A stretch of DNA of 64,000 bases, taken from DATJBF01 sp035516795. Its GTDB lineage: Bacteria > Verrucomicrobiota > Verrucomicrobiia > Palsa-1439. This document shows, one piece after another, positions 43,576 through 52,439 of this stretch (the first letter of the stretch is position 1; each line of letters begins with the position of its first letter). Below the pieces are notes generated by a model. The model did not search any database, was not told the origin of the DNA, and was given only the letters and a program-made list of their open reading frames with translations. The translations under genes were made by a program, and so were the position numbers. Location: NCBI GenBank assembly GCA_035516795.1, contig DATIZX010000088.1, positions 40,831-104,830 of the forward strand. The letters are read 5' to 3'.

Positions 43576-43863
43576 GGGGTCAACTCTCTCATCGCATTAC
43601 CCATCATCTTCTCAAAAGAGGCTATCAAAATTCCAGCAAAATTACCAGAATAGAATTGGCGGGGAAAGCTATTTTGTTATATGCTACGTCGTGTCAAGAG
43701 GGTAGTTGCCGCCGGATGAACCATTTCACCTGAACTGGGAAATAGATAGCCTGGTTCGGCACGCCGTTGCCTGCCGGACCAGATCGGCGCTCGACAAAAA
43801 TTTGGACAGCAAGTATTCTCAACTTATACCGGACAAAACACGTAACCAATGGTGTGGGAAATC
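43576..43863. promoter_or_regulatory. Divergent control region between the AraC regulator and uxaE
   Basis: This 288-base region must hold promoters for the regulator and for uxaE. For uxaE, TTGGCG and TATATG with 16 bases between them occur near 43656-43683. An imperfect 9-bp inverted repeat (GGTTCGGCA/TGCCGGACC, 43753-43780) lies in the presumed leader and may be an operator or hairpin. Assignments are by eye. Confidence 0.35.
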
Positions 43864-45126
43864 ATGAACAAGACCCTTGTAACTGGCACGGTGAAAAGTC
43901 CGAATCGGAAGCCAGAATTGGCGCGTCGTTTAGGAACTCCATCAGCTATGAGCATCAGAAGACCTGTTCCACTTGGCCTCAAAAAATCATTCGGCTTCGG
44001 TGATCGGCTCGGGCTGGCAACAGCCGGCCACCTCGCCGCGGTTCGTAAGTTCGATTTTGCGCCAATTTTCGCCCAGCAATCCATCCGCGAGATGGAACGT
44101 ACGCAGCGCACACCGCAGGAGGTCATGCAGGCGGCCGTTTCCGCACTCACCCGGCTGGACTATGAGCAGGCTTGGGGAGCCGATGCCGATCATTTAAAGC
44201 TGCCAGAGCACGTTGACCGAACCGCCGAAGCTGGGTTCTGCTTCTTCACGCTCGACCCATCGGAACACGTCGGTCGGGGCAAATTGACCCCGGAACTGGA
44301 AGGCATTTACCTGGGGAAAAAGTTTGAGGTGCCGGGGCTGCGTGCGGTGCAATTCGACCGCGCCTCGCTACAGCGCGCGGCGCAGAAGTACGCGGCTGCG
44401 CTGGAACACGTCGGCATGATGGGACGTCACATTGCCAAGACCATGGACGACCGTCCGTTTGAGATTGAGGTCAGCGTAGATGAGACTGACGATCCGACCA
44501 GTATCGCCGAGCATTTTTTCATCGCCATGGAACTGAAACGCCACCAGGTGCCGAATCTGGTCAGCGTTGCACCACGTTTTATCGGCGAGTTCGAGAAAGG
44601 CGTCGATTACCGGGGCGACCTGAAACAATTTGAAGCTTCTCTGCGCGAGCACGTCTTGGTCGCCCAACATTGTGGGCCCTACAAGATCAGTATTCACAGC
44701 GGCTCGGACAAGTTTGCCGTGTATCCGATCATCGGACGCGTCTGCGGCAATAAGTTGCACGTCAAGACCGCGGGCACGAGTTATTTGGAGGCGTTGCGCG
44801 TGGTGGCTCGAACCGATGCGAAATTGTTTGCTGAAATTGTTGAGTTTTGTCGGGGGCACTTCGAGAACGATCGGAATAGTTACCACATTTCCGCCACGGC
44901 CGAAACCGTCCGGGCTCTCCCGAAGTACAGCGGCCCAAAGGACGAATCGAAATTCTTGGACGAGGTTGTTGGTCGCCAATTGCTCCATGTGACGTTTGGG
45001 TCGGTGCTGACACATCCAAGTTTCAAGCCGCGAATTTTGGACCTTTTGCAGAAGCACGCGGATCTGCATTTGGAGTTATTGGACAAGCATTTGACCAAGC
45101 ACATGGCCCTTTTGAACCAGGGCTGA
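43864..45126 (+). CDS. uxaE: Tagaturonate/fructuronate epimerase, UxaE family
   Basis: A 420-residue protein of the UxaE family, which interconverts D-tagaturonate and D-fructuronate. Landmarks are SFGFGDRLGLATAGHLAA, EVSVDETDDPTSIAEHFF, KISIHSGSDKFAVYPIIG and the late YHISATAETVRALP. It lets galacturonate degradation merge into the glucuronate branch, replacing UxaB/UxaA. ATG at 43864 follows GTGGGAAATC; an in-frame ATG five codons upstream (43849) is possible. It heads the uronate operon-like run of uxaC, SDR and gnd. Confidence 0.92.
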   Translation: MNKTLVTGTVKSPNRKPELARRLGTPSAMSIRRPVPLGLKKSFGFGDRLGLATAGHLAAVRKFDFAPIFAQQSIREMERTQRTPQEVMQAAVSALTRLDYEQAWGADADHLKLPEHVDRTAEAGFCFFTLDPSEHVGRGKLTPELEGIYLGKKFEVPGLRAVQFDRASLQRAAQKYAAALEHVGMMGRHIAKTMDDRPFEIEVSVDETDDPTSIAEHFFIAMELKRHQVPNLVSVAPRFIGEFEKGVDYRGDLKQFEASLREHVLVAQHCGPYKISIHSGSDKFAVYPIIGRVCGNKLHVKTAGTSYLEALRVVARTDAKLFAEIVEFCRGHFENDRNSYHISATAETVRALPKYSGPKDESKFLDEVVGRQLLHVTFGSVLTHPSFKPRILDLLQKHADLHLELLDKHLTKHMALLNQG

Positions 45127-45331
45127 GAAGAACCGCGACAGCAGATCCTTGCTGTAGGAAGGCGACGAATCCGGTATGGTCGGTCCGTTTTGCGGTCTGC
45201 GATCCGCCGGGCCACATGCGAATTTGGCCAACCCCCCAAGAGAGAACACAATCGAGTTCATTTGCGGTTCAGGTTTCATGTCGTAGGTCGTTTCGTGTTA
45301 AGAATGGTATCTGTGCCTGAGGAGGTAACAA

Positions 45332-46795
45332 ATGAAACATGAGAAGAGCGCGTCGGAAGTGAAGGCCAAGCGGACGGGTGCCCCGTCCTCGCGGGCTGGC
45401 GAGTCGTTCTTGACCGAAGATTTTCTGCTGCTGAACGACGTTGCAGACGAGCTTTATCACGAATACGCGGAGAACGAACCAATTTTTGACTATCACTGTC
45501 ATCTTCCGCCGGACCAGATTGCCTGCAACAAGACCTTTCGCAACCTGTACGAAATCTGGCTGGCAGGCGATCATTACAAATGGCGGGCCATGCGCTCCAA
45601 TGGCGTCCCGGAGAAATATTGCACGGGCGACGCCAGCGACTGGGAGAAATTCCTCGCCTTTGCCCGCACCGTTCCGCAGACCTTGCGCAATCCGCTCTAC
45701 CATTGGACCCATCTGGAACTGAAGCGCTTTTTCGGCATCAGCCGTTTGCTCGACGAATCCACCGCCAAAGGAATCTGGGATGAAGCGAATGAGAAGCTGG
45801 CCGGCATGCCGGTGCAACGGATTCTCGAGTCCAGTCGTGTGGCGGTGGTGTGCACGACGGACGATCCGACCGATTCCTTGGAGCATCACCAGAAAATCCG
45901 GACCGATGGCAAACTGAAAACCCGCGTCTATCCCGCGTGGCGGCCTGATAAGGCGTTGGCGGTGGACAACCCGAGGGACTGGAACAAGTGGGTGGACAAA
46001 CTCGGCGCGCCCGGTACTCTGGCTGATTTTTTGGTTGTGCTGAAAAGGCGGTTCGATTTTTTCCACAAGAACGGCAGCCGGCTCTCCGACCACGGATTGA
46101 ATTTCGTGTTCAGTGAGGATTGCACCGAAGCGGAAGCCGGCAAGGTCTTCGCGGCGGCGCGGGCCGGCCGGCGGGTTTCGTTGACGGAAGCCAACAAATT
46201 CCGCAGCTATCTGCTGCTGTGGCTCGGCGAACAATACGCCACCCGCGGCTGGGTGATGCAATTGCATCTCGGCGCGATGCGGAACAATAACTCGCGGATG
46301 ATGCGGACGCTGGGACCGGATACCGGTTTCGATTCGATTGGCGATTGGCCGCAAACGGAGCCGTTGAGCCGTTTTTTGGATCGCCTCGACAAGAATAACC
46401 GTTTGCCGAAAACGATTCTCTACAATTTGAACCCGGCGGACAATTACGCCTTCGCTACCATGCTGGGCAATTTTCAAGATGGCAGCGTGGCCGGCAAGCT
46501 GCAACTCGGCAGCGGTTGGTGGTTCCTCGACCAGAAAGAAGGCATGACGTGGCAGATCAACGCGCTTTCGAATCTCGGCCTGCTCAGCCGCTTCGTCGGC
46601 ATGATCACGGACTCGCGTAGTTTCTTGTCGTACACTCGACACGAATATTTCCGACGGTTGCTCTGCAATATGATCGGTCAGGATGTTGCCAACGGCGAAC
46701 TGCCATGCGATATGAAATTGCTGGGCACGCTGGTTCGCAATGTTTGCTACGAGAATGCCCGGAATTATTTCGGACTCGAGCCCGGCACGCTATGA
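45332..46795 (+). CDS. uxaC: Glucuronate (uronate) isomerase UxaC
   Basis: A 487-residue amidohydrolase-fold isomerase converting D-glucuronate to D-fructuronate and D-galacturonate to D-tagaturonate. Metal/active-site landmarks are FDYHCHLPPDQIACNKTFRN, VVCTTDDPTDSLEHHQKI, and LGAMRNNNSRM. The RHEYFRRLLC C-terminal helix is also typical. TGAGGAGGTAAC gives an ideal ribosome site. It lies between uxaE and the SDR reductase. Confidence 0.96.
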   Translation: MKHEKSASEVKAKRTGAPSSRAGESFLTEDFLLLNDVADELYHEYAENEPIFDYHCHLPPDQIACNKTFRNLYEIWLAGDHYKWRAMRSNGVPEKYCTGDASDWEKFLAFARTVPQTLRNPLYHWTHLELKRFFGISRLLDESTAKGIWDEANEKLAGMPVQRILESSRVAVVCTTDDPTDSLEHHQKIRTDGKLKTRVYPAWRPDKALAVDNPRDWNKWVDKLGAPGTLADFLVVLKRRFDFFHKNGSRLSDHGLNFVFSEDCTEAEAGKVFAAARAGRRVSLTEANKFRSYLLLWLGEQYATRGWVMQLHLGAMRNNNSRMMRTLGPDTGFDSIGDWPQTEPLSRFLDRLDKNNRLPKTILYNLNPADNYAFATMLGNFQDGSVAGKLQLGSGWWFLDQKEGMTWQINALSNLGLLSRFVGMITDSRSFLSYTRHEYFRRLLCNMIGQDVANGELPCDMKLLGTLVRNVCYENARNYFGLEPGTL

Positions 46796-46889
46796 CGGCG
46801 TGGCTGTCCCGAGAATTGCGGTTGATTTTCCACGGCGGATTCCGTAAACAGGCGTATCTGCGAGTTTTCGCAAGCTCTGAAAGGAAGGC

Positions 46890-47747
46890 ATGTCAGTTCC
46901 AATTCAAGTGAATCTGAAAAATCAGGTGGCCGTCATCACCGGGGGCGGCGGCATTTTATGCAGCGTGATGGCCGAAGCACTGGCGGAGTGCGGGGCCAAA
47001 GTGGCCATTCTGGATCTGCGACCGGAGTTCGCCCAAAAGGCGGCGGATGGCATCAATAAAGCCGGCGGGACGGCTCGCGCGTTCGCCTGCAACGTGCTGG
47101 AGAAGGCCAGTATCGAGCAGACGCACGAGCAGATCAAAAAGGCATTCGGACCGGTAGATATTCTGATCAACGGTGCCGGTGGCAATCATCCCAAGGGCAC
47201 AACTTCGAAGGAGTTTCTCTCCGTCGCCGACGTCACCAACAAGACCGAGGGAATAATGACGTTTTACGATTTGACGGTGGACGGCGTCCAATTCGTATTC
47301 AACCTGAATATCATTGGTACGTTTCTCCCGACGCAGGTGTTCAGCAGAGATATGGTGCTCAAAAAACACGGGAACATCATTAACATTTCGTCCATGAACG
47401 CCTTTAAACCGCTTACCAAAATCCCGGCTTACAGCGCCGCGAAAGCCGGCGTCAGCAATTTAACCCAGTGGCTGGCCGTGCACTTCTCGAAGGTCGGCGT
47501 GCGCGTTAACGCTTTGGCGCCCGGCTTCTTTTTGACGGAACAGAACCGTACCCTCCTGACGCAACCTGACGGCTCGCCCACCGCGCGCGGCAACACAATC
47601 ATTTCGCACACCCCGCAGGGTCAATACGGCAAGCCCGAGGACTTACTGGGCACGTTGCTGTGGTTGCTCAGCGATGAAGCGTCGGGATTTGTCACCGGCC
47701 AGGTCATCGCCATCGATGGCGGTTTCAGCGCGTTCAGCGGCGTCTAG
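46890..47747 (+). CDS. Short-chain fructuronate reductase / mannonate dehydrogenase (UxuB-type SDR)
   Basis: A 285-residue SDR with VAVITGGGGILCSVMAEALA, INGAGGNHPKGT, ISSMNAFKPL and YSAAKAG. The ILCSVM cofactor loop and the extended KGTTSKEFL segment after the GAGG motif are typical of SDRs found in uronate operons as D-mannonate oxidoreductases, which reduce fructuronate to D-mannonate. The substrate is inferred from context (uxaC before, gnd after) and from family resemblance. Confidence 0.87.
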   Translation: MSVPIQVNLKNQVAVITGGGGILCSVMAEALAECGAKVAILDLRPEFAQKAADGINKAGGTARAFACNVLEKASIEQTHEQIKKAFGPVDILINGAGGNHPKGTTSKEFLSVADVTNKTEGIMTFYDLTVDGVQFVFNLNIIGTFLPTQVFSRDMVLKKHGNIINISSMNAFKPLTKIPAYSAAKAGVSNLTQWLAVHFSKVGVRVNALAPGFFLTEQNRTLLTQPDGSPTARGNTIISHTPQGQYGKPEDLLGTLLWLLSDEASGFVTGQVIAIDGGFSAFSGV

Positions 47748-47802
47748 CAAGTTCGAGTATGGTGTTGTATGCAAATGAGACATTCAATCAAGGAAATTAT
47801 CA

Positions 47803-49260
47803 ATGACTACACCACAATCTGATATTGGCCTGATCGGCTTGGCCGTCATGGGTGAAAACGTTGCCCTCAACATCGAAAGCAAAGGATTTCCCATTTCCGT
47901 GTTCAACCGCACGGTCTCCAAGGTGGATAATTTCATCAATGGCCGTGGGCAGGGAAAGAAGTTCTTCGGCGCGCATTCTCTAGAGGAATTCGTCGCATCG
48001 CTGAAGAAGCCGCGCAAGGTTTTCATGCTTGTCAAGGCCGGCAAAGCTGTGGACGAGTTGATCGACCACTTGCTCCCTTTGCTCGAACCAGGCGACATCT
48101 TGATCGATGGCGGCAACAGCCATTTCCCCGACACCATTCGCCGCACGCAATACGTCGAGAGCAAGGGACTACTTTACATCGGCACGGGCGTCTCTGGCGG
48201 CGAGGAAGGCGCGTTGAAGGGCCCGTCGTTGATGCCCGGCGGCAGCCCGGCCGCATGGTCGCACGTAAAAAATATCTTTCAGGCGATCTGCGCCAAGACT
48301 TCCGATGGCGAACCCTGCTGCGATTGGATGGGCGAGAACGGCGCCGGCCATTTCGTCAAAATGGTCCACAACGGCATCGAGTACGGCGACATGCAGCTGA
48401 TTTGCGAGACCTACGACTTGATGAAGCGCGGTCTGGGCATGACCAATCAGGAAATGCACGAAGTGTTCGCCGAGTGGGACAAGGGCGAGCTTGACAGCTA
48501 TCTCATTAAAATCACGCGCGATATTTTGGCCCACAAGGATGAGGATGGTAGGGAAGTGGTGGACCTCATTCTCGACGCCGCTGGCCAAAAAGGCACCGGC
48601 AAGTGGACGGTTGTCGCCGCGCTCGACGACGGAATGCCGCTGACGTTGATCGGCGAGGCGGTGTTTGCTCGTTGTCTGTCTGCGATAAAGGAAGAGCGCC
48701 TGGTTGCGTCTCAAGAAATCAAAGGGAAGGTCGGTACGTTCAAGGGCGATAAGCAGAAATTCATCAAGGACCTGCGCGCCGCCCTGTACGCGTCAAAGAT
48801 CGTCAGTTACGCCCAAGGTTACCAACTCATGCGCGCCGCCGCCAAGACGTACAAGTGGAACCTCAACTACGGCGGTATTGCTCTCGTCTGGCGCGGTGGC
48901 TGTATCATCCGTTCGGTCTTCCTCGGCGAAATCAAGAAGGCGTTCAAGCGCAATCCCGATTTGGTCAACCTGTTGCTCGACAAGTTCTTCAAGAAAGCCG
49001 TCAGCAGTCGACAGACGGGTTGGCGCCGAGTGGTCGTCCAGTCCGCCAAGCTCGGAATCCCGACGCCGTGCATCTCTTCGGCACTGGCGTATTTCGATGG
49101 TTATCGGAGCGAGCGGCTGCCGGCGAACCTGCTCCAAGCACAACGCGATTATTTTGGTGCTCACACCTACGAGCGCGTGGACAAGCCGCGCGGTCAGGCT
49201 TTCCATACGAATTGGACCGGCCACGGCGGCACGACCACTTCGCAGACGTACACGGTTTGA
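47803..49260 (+). CDS. gnd: 6-phosphogluconate dehydrogenase, decarboxylating
   Basis: A 485-residue long-form enzyme: coenzyme motif GLIGLAVMGENVALNIES, FNRTVSKVDNF, IGTGVSGGEEGALKGPSLMP, catalytic lysine and histidine regions in GAGHFVKMVHNGIEYGDMQL, and the C-terminal YFGAHTYERVD. It oxidises 6-phosphogluconate to ribulose-5-phosphate and CO2, making NAD(P)H. Its place between a mannonate-forming SDR and a sugar kinase is unusual for a uronate locus and suggests gluconate is an intermediate. A strong terminator follows. Confidence 0.96.
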   Translation: MTTPQSDIGLIGLAVMGENVALNIESKGFPISVFNRTVSKVDNFINGRGQGKKFFGAHSLEEFVASLKKPRKVFMLVKAGKAVDELIDHLLPLLEPGDILIDGGNSHFPDTIRRTQYVESKGLLYIGTGVSGGEEGALKGPSLMPGGSPAAWSHVKNIFQAICAKTSDGEPCCDWMGENGAGHFVKMVHNGIEYGDMQLICETYDLMKRGLGMTNQEMHEVFAEWDKGELDSYLIKITRDILAHKDEDGREVVDLILDAAGQKGTGKWTVVAALDDGMPLTLIGEAVFARCLSAIKEERLVASQEIKGKVGTFKGDKQKFIKDLRAALYASKIVSYAQGYQLMRAAAKTYKWNLNYGGIALVWRGGCIIRSVFLGEIKKAFKRNPDLVNLLLDKFFKKAVSSRQTGWRRVVVQSAKLGIPTPCISSALAYFDGYRSERLPANLLQAQRDYFGAHTYERVDKPRGQAFHTNWTGHGGTTTSQTYTV

Positions 49261-49275
49261 TGGGCCACTAGGAGG

Positions 49276-49322
49276 CGCGGGCCGCTGGGATGGTGCGATA
49301 ACCCAGCGGCCCGCGTTTTTTT
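49276..49322 (+). terminator. Rho-independent terminator after gnd
   Basis: A perfect 14-bp stem (CGCGGGCCGCTGGG, 49276-49289, with its complement at 49302-49315), a 12-base loop and seven T residues. It lies 15 bases after the gnd stop, so the following kinase gene probably needs its own promoter or read-through. Confidence 0.93.
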
Positions 49323-49379
49323 CGTGTGTTTCGAGCGTTCTGCGGTTAGAACCTTTTTGTAGCTTTGGAGGGATGAGGC

Positions 49380-50492
49380 ATGCCACTGAAACTTCGTGAT
49401 AAATACACATACGACCAGCTTTCGCTCGGAGAAATCATGTTGCGACTCGACCCCGGCGAGGGACGCATTCGCACTGCCCGCGAGTTCAAAACCTGGGAAG
49501 GTGGCGGCGAGTACAACGTCGCTCGGGGCTTGCATAAATGCTTCGGGCTTAAAACTGCCGTGTGCTCCGCTTTCGTCGACAACGAAGTCGGCCACCTCAT
49601 CGAAGATTTCATCATGGAAGGCGGTGTTGCCACGGATTTCATTCTCTGGCGGGCCGACGACGGCATCGGCCGGACGGTTCGCAACGGGTTGAACTTCACC
49701 GAGCGTGGCTTCGGCATTCGCGGCGCGGTCGGCGTGTCGGATCGTGGTCACACTGCTGCCAGCCAGCTTAAGCCTGGAGATTTCAACTGGGACAGGATTT
49801 TCGGTGAGATCGGTGTCCGTTGGCTGCATACCGGCGGCATCTTTGCGGCATTGAGCGAAACGACCGCCGCGCTCGTGATCGAAGCGGTCAAGGCGGCCAA
49901 CAAACACGGGACGATTGTCAGTTACGATTTGAATTATCGTCCGAGCCTTTGGAAGAGTATTGGCGGTCCGGCCCGGGCGCGCGAGGTCAACCGCGAGATT
50001 GCAAAGTATGTGGACGTGGTGCTTGGCAACGAGGAGGATTTTACCGCCTGTTTGGGGTTCGAGGTCGAGGGACTCGGTCCCAACATTACCAACATCGAGA
50101 CCGAGGCTTTCAAGAAAATGATTCAGAAAGTGGTGGCCGAATACAAGAATTTCAAGGTCGTGGCGACGACGTTGCGCAAGGTGGTCACCGCGACGAAGAA
50201 CGACTGGAGCGCGATCTGTTGGGTGCGAAGCCGCACGGGCACTGAGGATGGCAAATTCTATGAGAGCCGGAAGTATCCAGAGTTGGAGATTCTGGATCGA
50301 GTCGGCGGTGGCGACAGTTTTGCGAGCGGCCTGATCTACGGCCTGATGAAAACCGGCGATCCACAGAAGGCCGTCGATTACGGTGCCGCCCACGGCGCGC
50401 TTGCCATGACCACGCCCGGCGACACCTCCATGGCCACGCTCAAGGAGGTTGAGAAAGTCATGGGTGGCGGAAGTGCAAGAGTGCAGAGGTAA
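49380..50492 (+). CDS. PfkB-family sugar kinase (KdgK-like, 2-keto-3-deoxygluconate or gluconate kinase)
   Basis: A 370-residue ribokinase-fold enzyme. The substrate motif GGGEYNVARGLHKCFG lies near the N-terminus and the catalytic aspartate is in DRVGGGDSFASGL near the C-terminus; GTIVSYDLNYRPSLW is typical of KDG kinases. It should phosphorylate KDG to KDPG or a related sugar acid. A second PfkB gene with the same C-terminal ARVQR lies 0.8 kb downstream, so the two are paralogues and may divide KDG and gluconate between them. Confidence 0.9.
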   Translation: MPLKLRDKYTYDQLSLGEIMLRLDPGEGRIRTAREFKTWEGGGEYNVARGLHKCFGLKTAVCSAFVDNEVGHLIEDFIMEGGVATDFILWRADDGIGRTVRNGLNFTERGFGIRGAVGVSDRGHTAASQLKPGDFNWDRIFGEIGVRWLHTGGIFAALSETTAALVIEAVKAANKHGTIVSYDLNYRPSLWKSIGGPARAREVNREIAKYVDVVLGNEEDFTACLGFEVEGLGPNITNIETEAFKKMIQKVVAEYKNFKVVATTLRKVVTATKNDWSAICWVRSRTGTEDGKFYESRKYPELEILDRVGGGDSFASGLIYGLMKTGDPQKAVDYGAAHGALAMTTPGDTSMATLKEVEKVMGGGSARVQR

Positions 50493-50503
50493 AGAGGAAA
50501 GCT

Positions 50504-50562
50504 TTGAACAGAAGGCAACAAAGGGAACGAAGTCTTTGTTAACTTCGTTTCTTTCTGTTCAA
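50504..50562. repeat. Long imperfect inverted repeat (GAACAGAAGG type)
   Basis: TTGAACAGAAGGCAACAAAG at the left is mirrored by TTCGTTTCTTTCTGTTCAA at the right around CTTTGTT. The element resembles a widely dispersed extragenic palindrome. It follows the first kinase gene and could serve as a weak terminator or RNA-stabilising hairpin. Confidence 0.65.
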
Positions 50563-50612
50563 TCAGTTGCCGGTGCCGTGAGTCGTTGTCGGTGTGACCT
50601 CACGCGGCGCGA

Positions 50613-50635
50613 CGCAGGCTGAAGCCTGCGGCTAC
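50613..50635 (-). repeat. Dispersed palindromic element, copy 3 (half element)
   Basis: CGCAGGCTGAAGCCTGCGGC and the flanking TAC correspond to one hairpin module of the elements at 27442 and 39999, in reverse orientation. The second module is missing. Confidence 0.75.
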
Positions 50636-50764
50636 GACAGCTTCTTTCTGTTCGTCATTCCAAGCTTGTCGAGGAATCTGACGCTTACTAGACTGCTGGC
50701 CCGTGAGCGTTGATACATCTGCCCGAACCACCGACGGAGCAAGTCGTAAGGGGAGGCAAACACT

Positions 50765-51295
50765 ATGACAATAGGCGAAGCAGGTGCTAACAAACTCGAC
50801 CGGAATTCAGATGAGCCTGAAAGACTTGCTCCCGTGAAAGACGGAAACTGGTTTTGCCCTTCTTGCGGCGGGGTAAATCCAGAGATCAACGTCGTCTGTC
50901 GTGATTGTGCTCAGCACGTCCGTCATTCGGAACAACCAGCCTTACGAGAGACAACGGCTGAGATGAATACAACCCACGGATCCGGAGGTAAGCAAAAGAA
51001 AATTACTGTGTTTGCGATTGGTATTATCTTTGCCTTCGTAGCAATACTGGCAGCAATGGTAATGAAGGCGAATGATAACTCCGAGAGCGCGAATCCTAGC
51101 TCACCGCCTTCAAGCAGAAGCTTCATTGCAGAAATCGAACTACAAAACCAAAGAACAAGAATTGAAGCTACTCATGATATTGCGGCAGTAACGGCAACCA
51201 TCGCCGCTCTTGTGTCGGTTGGCTGTTTCTTGGTGCATCTCACGAGTGGGAAGGCCACATCGAAAGAAGTCGAAGGAAACCGAAATGAAGATTGA
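50765..51295 (+). CDS. Hypothetical zinc-ribbon membrane protein
   Basis: A 176-residue protein with an N-terminal zinc ribbon (WFCPSCGGVNPEINVVCRDC, two C-x2-C pairs) and two hydrophobic spans (ITVFAIGIIFAFVAILAAMV and AAVTATIAALVSVGCFLVHL) separated by a charged helical loop. No family was recognised. Base composition looks lower in GC than the neighbours and it sits between two paralogous kinase genes, so it may be a late insertion. Its 3' end overlaps the next kinase start by 11 bases. Confidence 0.65.
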   Translation: MTIGEAGANKLDRNSDEPERLAPVKDGNWFCPSCGGVNPEINVVCRDCAQHVRHSEQPALRETTAEMNTTHGSGGKQKKITVFAIGIIFAFVAILAAMVMKANDNSESANPSSPPSSRSFIAEIELQNQRTRIEATHDIAAVTATIAALVSVGCFLVHLTSGKATSKEVEGNRNED

Positions 51296-52364
51296 ACTAA
51301 AGAAGAACTGCAAATATGCGCTGGTGGTGCCGTCGAGCATGGGGATTCGAATCACGCCACCGAACGGGCAGCCGGTGCATTGCGCCGCGTCGTATATGAT
51401 GCAGGCGACCAGCGCGGAGACGAACGTGGTGAGCGTGTCGTCGTTTCTGGGGCTGCCGGTCAAGGTGCTGACGACGTTTGTCAAAGGCAGTCCGATTGCG
51501 CAGTTCATCAAGGACAACCTCAAGAGCCGCAATATCGACTATGAGGGGGTCGAGGTTCCGCAGGGCGGGCCGTGGGGTTATCGGCATCAGTTCAATATCG
51601 CCGACAGCGGTTACGGTTCGCGGGGGCCCCGCGTGTGGAACGATCGCGCGGGCGAAGTCGGACGGACACTGAACGTGAAGGATTTCGATCTGGACCGGAT
51701 CTTTGGCAAAGAAGGCGTGCAGATCGTCCACCTGTCGGGCTTGATCGGCGCGTTGTCGCCCGAAACAGGGAAGTTTTGCCTGGAACTGGCGCGAGCGGCG
51801 AAGAAGCATGGCACGCGGATTTCGTTTGATCTGAATTACCGTGCGTCGTTCTGGAAAGGACGCGAGAAGGAACTCTCCGCCATTTTTGCCGAGATTGCGA
51901 GCCTGTCAGACATCTTGGTTGGCAACGAGGAAGACTTCCAGCTTTGCCTTGGCATCCAAGGTCCCGAAGCTGGCGGGAAGGGGCTCAAGTCGAAGATTGA
52001 CGGTTTCAAGGGGATGATCGAACGCGTGAAGAAAGCGTATCCAAACGCCTCGACATTCGCCACGACACTGCGGGAAGTCGTGGATACGAACCACCATCTC
52101 TGGGGCGCGATCATGGCGGCAGGCAAGGACTGGCACGTCGTCGAGCCGCGCGACATCACGGTTCTCGACCGCATCGGCGGCGGCGACGGATTCGTGGGCG
52201 GCATGTTGTATGCGATCCTCAAGGGCTGGGAGCCCGAGAAATGGGTGCAATTCGGCTGGGCTAGCGGCGCGCTGGCAACTACGCTCTTGACCGATTATGC
52301 GCAACCCGCGGACGAAGATCAGATTTGGAGCATCTGGAAGGGTAATGCCCGCGTGCAGCGATAG
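51285..52364 (+). CDS. Second PfkB-family sugar kinase
   Basis: A 359-residue ribokinase-fold protein paralogous to the kinase at 49380. It has CAASYMMQATSAETNVVSVS in place of the usual GGxxxNxA substrate motif, RISFDLNYRASFWKG, LVGNEEDFQLCLG, and the catalytic DRIGGGDGFVGGML. The degenerate substrate motif suggests a different sugar acid from its neighbour; gluconate is an attractive candidate given gnd. The ATG at 51285 follows GAAGGAAACC and overlaps the upstream gene. Substrate unproven. Confidence 0.87.
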   Translation: MKIELKKNCKYALVVPSSMGIRITPPNGQPVHCAASYMMQATSAETNVVSVSSFLGLPVKVLTTFVKGSPIAQFIKDNLKSRNIDYEGVEVPQGGPWGYRHQFNIADSGYGSRGPRVWNDRAGEVGRTLNVKDFDLDRIFGKEGVQIVHLSGLIGALSPETGKFCLELARAAKKHGTRISFDLNYRASFWKGREKELSAIFAEIASLSDILVGNEEDFQLCLGIQGPEAGGKGLKSKIDGFKGMIERVKKAYPNASTFATTLREVVDTNHHLWGAIMAAGKDWHVVEPRDITVLDRIGGGDGFVGGMLYAILKGWEPEKWVQFGWASGALATTLLTDYAQPADEDQIWSIWKGNARVQR

Positions 52365-52387
52365 GTGGGGAATTGGGTAGTGGCACA

Positions 52388-52413
52388 GTTTGAGAATTGT
52401 AGCGGCGGTTTGC
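52388..52413. repeat. Dispersed repeat type 2, copy c
   Basis: GTTTGAGAATTGTAGCGGCG and the following bases are the reverse complement of 29576-29601 at about 24 of 26 positions. It lies between the second kinase and the convergent PEP-CTERM gene. Confidence 0.6.
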
Positions 52414-52439
52414 CGCCCCCAAGAGCCCTCGGCCTCTCC

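Noticed and set aside
46890..47747. Assignment of the SDR as a second KduD
   Set aside because: Its cofactor loop and longer central insertion match the short-chain mannonate oxidoreductases found with uxaC, and a separate KduD already lies next to KduI.
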